Origin: Poecilobothrus nobilitatus
Taxonomy: Eukaryota > Arthropoda > Insecta > Diptera > Dolichopodidae
DNA length: 64,000 nt
Assembly (NCBI GenBank): GCA_947095535.1
Contig: OX352774.1
Location: 113,153,996 to 113,217,995, forward strand
Reading direction: 5' to 3'
Position 1 is the first letter of the stretch. Every line of letters starts with the position of its first letter. The notes under the pieces were generated by a model, which saw only the letters and a list, made by a program, of their open reading frames with translations, had not been told where the DNA came from and did not search any database. The translations under genes were made by a program, and so were the position numbers. This document shows positions 57,668 through 64,000 of the stretch, one piece after another.

Positions 57668-60358
57668 ATACAATATATTACATTATATATATTATTATTA
57701 TAATCAAAGCCAATTCTGGCATTATAACTAACTTAACTGATTTATAAATCCAAAATTGTATTATGGTTTTTTAATATCCTAACATTGGCAGGATTTTAAT
57801 AAAGTCAACAATTTATACGTTACTTTTTTTATTAAATTAAAAATTAATTTAATCAAAAAACGGTTTGTAAAATTTCTGGAAAAGCGTAAACTCTGCTTTT
57901 CTAGATAATTATAGACCATTTTTATTAAATATAAAATCCAAAAAATTTAAACTGCAGCTATTTTTTTAGGTTTCAAGATAAGACTTTCAATTATTTGATT
58001 AGCGGGGGTTTGGAGATAGTAACCCACACTTTAGAAGTAAATAACAATTCGTAGGTAAAGTGTTTCTAACTGTTTTTGGCTAATCTTATATTCGTAAAGA
58101 GAAAACCCCACTTAATCAAATAATTAAAACATGTTGATTTTGTAATCAACTCTAAAATCCCTACTATTTCATTTGTTTTAAATTTTATGCATACAATACA
58201 ACCGTAAAGTATTTAAAATATTAGGGGACAGTCACCTTCAATCCAGCACTAATACAAATGTTGAAAGCTTGGTTTTCTAACTAATTTTTAAATCTCTGCT
58301 ATTTAATTTTTTTACATGTCTAGCGTAAAAAAAATGTATGAAAATTATCTCGAAATATTATAATAAAATAGGGTGAATATATAGAAAAGACAAAGAGTAG
58401 AAACTCTTCAGTTTTCAATCCTACCTCATACCTACTCCAAACAGAATAACCTTTATACAAAACGTCAGGATTACCTGTAAAATCAACACTAGAAAAAAAA
58501 TAACCAAAATCTGACTGAAGACTGTAGAAGCTGACTTTAGCTTTTTCCACCAAGGCCATATTTTTTAAGTTTTTTGAGCCCATGCCCCATGCCTCCTATT
58601 AATATTAATATTTACTTAAAATTATTATTTGTTCACTAAGACCTTTATAGAGAAGAACTTTCAATTTAATTTACAGGAAATAATATGTAAAGAAAATATT
58701 AAAACTCAAATAGAAATTTATAGTGCCAAAAGTAAAAATGGCTTATAAAAGAAAGAAAAAATTAATTTTATTAAGATTGAAAATGATATCTCAATATATT
58801 TAAGAATAACGTTCTTATTTATATTTCAATTGTGTTCAATTTTGTTTAAATTTGCATATTTAGCAAATAAATTAAATATAAGTAAAAAAGTCAATAAAAC
58901 AAATAATAATATTATAATATTCCCCAAAAAAAAAAAAACCCCAAAAAAGAAATTTATTTCTTTTCTTTATTTTACGACCAACAGGGATTTTCTTAAAAAG
59001 GAAAAAACTTATCCCTTAAAATTAACTTAGATTTATTTGTTATAAATTTTTTCAGTTTTTTTTTTTTTTTTTTCTCCACATCAATAAAAAATCGATCATC
59101 AGTAAAATAAACAAAAACAATCAAAAAAAAGAAAAATTAAAATAAAAAGGATTAAATACTAATAAATAAATTGATATTTTTATTGTCCTTAGAGTGATTT
59201 ATTTTAGAAAAATGTTTTTTTTTGGTATTTTGTTTTTTTTTTTTTTTTTTTTTTTGTATAGTTATTTAATTTTTAAATAATTGAAAGAAAATATTTAAAA
59301 GAAATATTACAGTAAAACTGAATTTGAAAAGTCCTTAATACTATTAGTTAGGTATACATAGATTATGCACAAATTTATTCTATTTTTTTGAATATGTAAA
59401 TAAGTGAAATGCTTTACTTGTAGTCACAGTTTGCCATGCACACTAATTTAAAATAAAGTTATTCATCTTTAGTTTTTCGGGATAATATAATCTCTCCGTA
59501 ATTTAACATCTACGAGTTCTTGGTACATCTAGTATACTTGGGGTAATCATTCTGATCTAACAGACATGGAGAAAGCAATAATTTAATAGCGGTCAATTTC
59601 TTTTGGAACAAAACCAATGTGGCTGGTTTCATTTTAGGACAATTTTACTTGATATTTATTTATAGCATTGATTTCCATTTAATTACTACATGTCAATGCA
59701 ATCCACGATTTATATTTAACATTTGTAATATAATCACATGTTGTGAAGTATATGTCAAGTTATGTTAAAATTATATTTTGTTTCTGAATTTTTAATATGT
59801 CTGTAAATATAATAAAAAATACTGGAAAATATTTTTTCAACTATTGTAAGGAAAGCATCATATTATCCTCAAATTTAAAGAATTTATGAATTAAGAATCT
59901 TTTAAAGGTAGTTCGAAATATAGCATTTTAGCACGGTTGCAAAAATTTCAAATTTTAAGCAAGCATTATATTTTGAGCAATATAAATGGGCTAACCCGCT
60001 TGATGTAAATGTTGAGCTTTGTGTTTAGAGCTGTACTCATGAGTTCACACGTTGACCTCAACTCAACTCAAATCAACCCTAATTCATTGAATTTTGTTTT
60101 TAAGGAAGCGGATCGATTTGCCCAACTCCCTTTACAGGACTCGATCCTTTTTATGGCATAGATAAGCATAAAGTAACAGAAGAACTAAAAATCGAAGAGG
60201 AAATCTAAAACTGTAGCAGCAAACTATGGAATAAAAAATCCGACTTCAGTCAATCTAAATAGCTTCGGGGAAACTATAACCAGTAAATATATTACAAAAT
60301 TATATGATTCATTAAAAACAAACTCAGAACTCTAACAGCATTTCTGTCGGGGCATTGC
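57668..60358. other. AT-rich stretch, nothing identified
   Basis: The 87-codon minus-strand frame at 58320-58583 has fairly mixed composition near its start (MALVEKAKVSFYSLQSDFGY) but no recognised domain. Otherwise featureless. Confidence 0.4.
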
Positions 60359-60620
60359 TTAAGGAGTAAAGAGACACTCAAAGAAAATTGCAATAGAAAA
60401 TTAGTGTAAATGCAGGCTCTGACAAGAAGAAGAAGAAATTTCAGGTTAAATACTCGAAAACTGCGGAGCTTTACTCCGAGCAAGATATGTGCACCAAGTG
60501 GCTTATTGCTTAGTCGAAAACCAACTGCAAGCAATGAACTCTATACAAATCTTTAGTTTCTTAGAGATAAAAGAGCTGGCCAATGCATTATAAGTGTAGG
60601 CGAAATCTACAGCACGTGGT
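60359..60620 (+). repeat. 262-bp direct repeat, left copy
   Basis: Starts TTAAGGAGTAAAGAGACAC and ends CTACAGCACGTGGT. It has the same length as the right copy at 61576-61837 and is nearly identical to it. Starting at TTAA, the piggyBac target, suggests the repeat is flanking DNA of a piggyBac-like end. It does not encode recognisable protein. Confidence 0.9.
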
Positions 60621-61115
60621 TTTTTTACATCTGTAAAAACATCTGTAATTAATGACTTGCCTTATCCAGCTTTAGGCACCTACATTACAAACAGAAAAAC
60701 CTTGCCACAAATCAAACAGAAATTAAATAGAAGGGAATTCGTGTTCAAATGCAATCCATCTGGTTCCTTAGCGGTTTTATGGCAAGATACAAAACCAGTA
60801 ATGCTTCTTAGTAACTGCCATGCAGCTACAGTAGATACGGTAACTAGAAAACAAAAAGATGGCACGAAAATAGATGTACCTTGCCCAAATATTGTTAAAA
60901 CATATCAACTCATAATGGGAGGTGTAGATTTGGCTGATAAGATGGCAACCGTATACGAATTAGACCGAAAGTCTGATAAATGGTGGCGCAAAGTAGCTTT
61001 TCGTCTTATAATGATGTCCGCTGTAAATGCGTGGATTATAGATTCACAAATAAATCGTCCACGACAAAATAAAACGCCTTTCTTGAACTTTTTAGTTGAA
61101 CTGCTGAAAACATGA
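60621..61115 (+). pseudogene. C-terminal part of a piggyBac-type transposase
   Basis: Intact frame of about 165 codons with no stop until TGA at 61113-61115. It begins FFTSVKTSV (the segment right after the first catalytic Asp in DDE piggyBac transposases, usually D-N-x-FTS). Then come TYITNRKTLPQIKQKLNR, the SLAVLWQDTKPVMLLSN block, RKQKDGTKIDVPCPNIV, the MGGVDLADKM block bearing the third catalytic Asp, and DRKSDKWWRKVAFRLIMMS with VNAWII. The N-terminal half, including the first Asp, is missing: the sequence switches to the 262-bp repeat exactly there. A cysteine-rich tail is not evident. Could be a dead fragment, or in principle an exon of a domesticated gene; the former is more likely. 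Confidence 0.85.
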
Positions 61116-61575
61116 TGGAAACAGGACGAATCTGTCGAAAGTGAAGCGAACCAACTGCAGGGGTCCATTATCTTGTATCAAAAAAAAAATAAATCAAAAT
61201 TTGCAAAATCACTTGCCAGTTATCACAAAAGAACGTAAAAGATGTGTTAACTGCTCAACAAAAAATAAAGAAAGTCGGACAAACCAAATAACCTAAAAAT
61301 TGTCACCTAAAATAGTAATTGTTTGCCAAGTTTTATGGTTTTATTCCTGATAATTAATAAAAATTATTATAAAAAATTAATTTTATATTCACTATTATTA
61401 ATTTATTTTGTGCTTTTTAGGGACGGATGGGACATTTTTGTCCCAGGAGCATATATCCTTTCCAGGAGCTTGAAAGAAAAAAATATGAAATTACTTTTTT
61501 TCAAATTGCATAAGAAATAACTCCATAACAAAATTTTTAAATTTACTCCACGGAAAAATTTCCGTCCCGAAACGG
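61116..61575 (+). mobile_element. piggyBac-like 3' region and putative terminal repeat
   Basis: Downstream of the transposase stop, the sequence contains GGGACATTTTTGTCCC (61430-61445) and ends TTTCCGTCCCGAAACGG just before TTAA at 61576. A GC-bearing end directly against TTAA is what a piggyBac-like terminus looks like. Similar text (TTTCTGTCGGGGCATTGC) precedes the other TTAA at 60359. Confidence 0.55.
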
Positions 61576-61837
61576 TTAAGGAGTAAAGAGACACTTAAAG
61601 AAAATTGCAATAGAAAATTAGTGTAAATGCAGACTCTGACAAGAAGAAGAAGAAACTTCAGGTTACATACTCGAAAACTGCGGAGCTTTACCCCGAGCAA
61701 GATATGTGCACCTAGTGGCTTATTGCTTAGTCGAAAACCAACTGCAAGCAATGAACTCTATACAAATCTTTAGTTTCTTAGAGATAGAAGAGCTGGCCAA
61801 TGCATTATAAGTGTAGGCGAAATCTACAGCACGTGGT
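61576..61837 (+). repeat. 262-bp direct repeat, right copy
   Basis: Near-identical partner of 60359-60620, starting TTAAGGAGTAAAGAGACAC and ending CTACAGCACGTGGT. After the end the sequence continues AACAGGAGAAGTACAATAG, which differs from the piggyBac coding text that follows the left copy. Confidence 0.9.
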
Positions 61838-63234
61838 AACAGGAGAAGTACAATAGTTCTAAGCCAAAAGGTCGCATTGTAATTTATATCTCTTGAGAAA
61901 TAATTTAATCTAATCTAAGCATTGAAACTGTCAATTTTTGTTTTTAAAAACTATAACAATAAATTAATTGTCTTAAAAACTCAAAGCCATTAATAATGGC
62001 TTTCAGTGTAGTGTAAAATAATATTTGAATTAATATACAGGGACGACCATTTACTGTATATTAAACTCTTTTATAAAAGATAAGCAAAATTTAAATATAA
62101 TAATATTATTTATTATATAAATACATCTACAAATAATAGACACTATTGCTAGGTATGTAAATAGATATTGATTTAATTGTGAAATATTAAGTCAATAGGG
62201 TAAAATGTAATTTATGTCAACTTTTGAAACATTTACTCTTTTACCCACAACAAGAGTAAGTATAGACAAAGATAAATGACAAAAAAGTTTTAGGTTAATT
62301 ATTCCTTTTTATAAAGTAAACTATTATTTTTCAATTGTATTTATAATATTCAAGTTATTTTCTTTGAAATTGATTTTGTTGTTTTTTTTTTTCTTTAATT
62401 TTCAATTTGTATATTTTATTGATTATTTTTTAGTTAAATTTCAAGAAATCTTGTATCAAGAGATTTGATCATTTTATTGCCAAATTAAATTTCAAAACTA
62501 GATTATTCTTGGTTTTTTTTTTTAAATGAAAATTTATTTTGTAAACTTTACATTGGTATTTAGGTTTTTTTTTTTGAATATAAAGTCCTTCTATACAGAA
62601 ATTTTAAAAGATTTTTATATTAGAATCAAGTTTTGTGCTAAACAATTATAAACAAATAAACGAATCCAAAAATATTTATATATTTTTTTTGTACTTGTAA
62701 AAACAAAGAATTTCTTTCGAACAACATTGAGGATAGATAACATTTAAAGCACAACACATACATGATCTAAGTGTAGATAATAATTTTATTTAACATTAAA
62801 CTAATTGAATTAGACTTTTTAAGGATTTTTAAACTAAATGCAATTATTAAATATTTCCTGAACATAATAAATCTTTAAATTCAATATAAAAGGTAGTATG
62901 TACAATAAAATTTTAAAATAAAAATTTGTGATTAACTTATTATTATTTCATATACCTACGCAAGAAAACGTACCTATTCTATTTTACGACTACAGCTCCT
63001 ACATATACCAATTCTTGACCTTGGAATTTCAAAAAAGAAAAAATGTTAAGGACATAGTTTTTGGGAAGATCTCTTCAAAATGAGAATACTTAACCATCAT
63101 TAGGTTTTTTAAAAATGTTAACTGTTTCGATTAGTGATTGTTTCGATTCGAGACTTAGTAATAAATGAGCGACTGATGGAGTTCGTGTGCCGAACTTAGG
63201 CCAGGACTTGCCAGATATAAGGGTGGTTTCAGAT
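61838..63234. other. AT-rich stretch, nothing identified
   Basis: No gene or element recognised. Confidence 0.4.
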
Positions 63235-64000
63235 TTCAATATTTTTTTACTTTAGGTAAAATCATTGTCAAAATTATATATTTTTTTTAAATTTAGTATT
63301 TAAATATACCGTCATACGAAAACAAAATATTCGAAGATTTTGCTTTCTTCATATCTCCGCAATGCTTTTAGATGGAGTTTTGAAATTTTCAGGAAAGAAA
63401 GATCTTACAGAATTAGTACAAGTTGCCTGAGAATGTACTAATTCTGTAATGTATTTTTATGTACCACCCCCTGTCGAAAAGTTGTTAGAGATAAAAAATT
63501 TTAAATTTGCTATCTGTTAACGCCTGTAACTTAGGCACCTATGGATATTTTCCAAAGTATGAAATAAAAATTAAAGCTCTAATACTATATTTTTACATTA
63601 CATTTATATTACAAAATTTGTAAATTTTTGCTTAATATTTTCCAAATGCTGAGGCGTCAAAAAACAATAAAAATTTGACAATAATGTTTCCTTTGTTAGC
63701 TTTATAAATCAACATAAAAAACAATACCATTTTTTGAAATTTAGTATTTAAATTTACCGTTGGGTGAAAAGGAGATTTTACTAAATTTTGCTTCATTGAT
63801 ATATAAATGAAATGCTTTTAGATAGAACCTTGAAATTTAAAAAAATGAAAGATTTTTTGTAAAAATATAGCAAAAGTTACCTCAAAAATTATTTTTGGGC
63901 TAATCTTTGTTTAAGAGCTATTATAGCTAAAAATTCGGAACCTATTATCTTAAACTTTGTGTTTATGGTCAAGTGAGTTTCTGATAGCAGATTAGCGAAG
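63235..64000 (+). mobile_element. HINE-3-related element, partial copy E running off the window
   Basis: Starts inside the element body (TTGTCAAAATTATATA) and follows the HINE-3 plan: AATATACCGTCATACGAAAA (63304), CATATCTCCGCAATGC, GAATTAGTACAAGTTGCC and AACGCCTGTAACTTAGGCACC. A second unit follows from about 63690 (AATTTACCGTTGGGTGAAAA at 63751). It is strongly diverged from copies A and B, so older. The 5' end is absent and the 3' end lies beyond the window. Confidence 0.6.

Noticed and set aside
58320..58583. 87-codon minus-strand open frame
   Set aside because: Composition is acceptable near the start but no domain, splice site or neighbour supports it.
60292..61751. Two similar minus-strand frames beginning MLAVGFRLSNKPLG
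   Set aside because: They are identical because they lie in the 262-bp direct repeats; no domain is recognisable and neither flank supports a gene.

Overview
The window looks like gene-poor nuclear DNA from an arthropod, most likely an insect. It is very AT-rich, with long A/T runs. It contains a rosa-type (DD41D) mariner, other mariner pieces, a piggyBac piece, Jockey/CR1/R1-like LINE remnants, DINE-1/Helentron-type elements with a (GTCC)n block, and a tRNA-derived SINE family. I cannot name the order or species. No bacterial operons, rRNA, functional tRNA or CRISPR array were seen.

The only convincing host gene is the 5' end of a minus-strand gene: coding exon 1 at 7719-8108 and exon 2 at 5903-6139, with consensus splice sites and matching phase. 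Its product is helical and weakly resembles the N-terminus of CIP2A. Intron 1 holds a tandem duplication and two SINEs. An open coiled-coil frame with one stop (about 9033-9395) and coding-like remnants of unknown identity (11.7-12.5 kb) lie upstream.

The rest is a layered transposon landscape. 13-23 kb: SINEs, two non-autonomous Helitrons (14867-15394; 16504-19233 with an internal 146-bp tandem array), two HINE-3 copies and a mariner fragment. 23-33 kb: two HINE-2 copies, a LINE remnant, a mariner N-terminal fragment and two MITEs. 33-38 kb: a full HINE-1 and a LINE 3' remnant. 40.8-43.6 kb: two HINE-3 elements in tandem. 46.4-49.0 kb: a rosa mariner with both terminal repeats, interrupted by a HINE-1. 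50.0-51.8 kb: a LINE interrupted by another HINE-1. 56-57 kb: HINE-3. 60.4-61.8 kb: the 3' half of a piggyBac between 262-bp direct repeats. 63.2-64 kb: HINE-3 running off the window.

The most notable pattern is in the Helentron-like elements, named here HINE-1, -2 and -3. All three families are built alike: a palindromic 5' end whose arm recurs near the 3' end, a (GTCC)n block, and a short hairpin just before the terminus. HINE-1 and HINE-3 share a 3' terminus fitting ATTCTWCCTYGTTTT and a related body, which suggests a common replication machinery encoded elsewhere in the genome.
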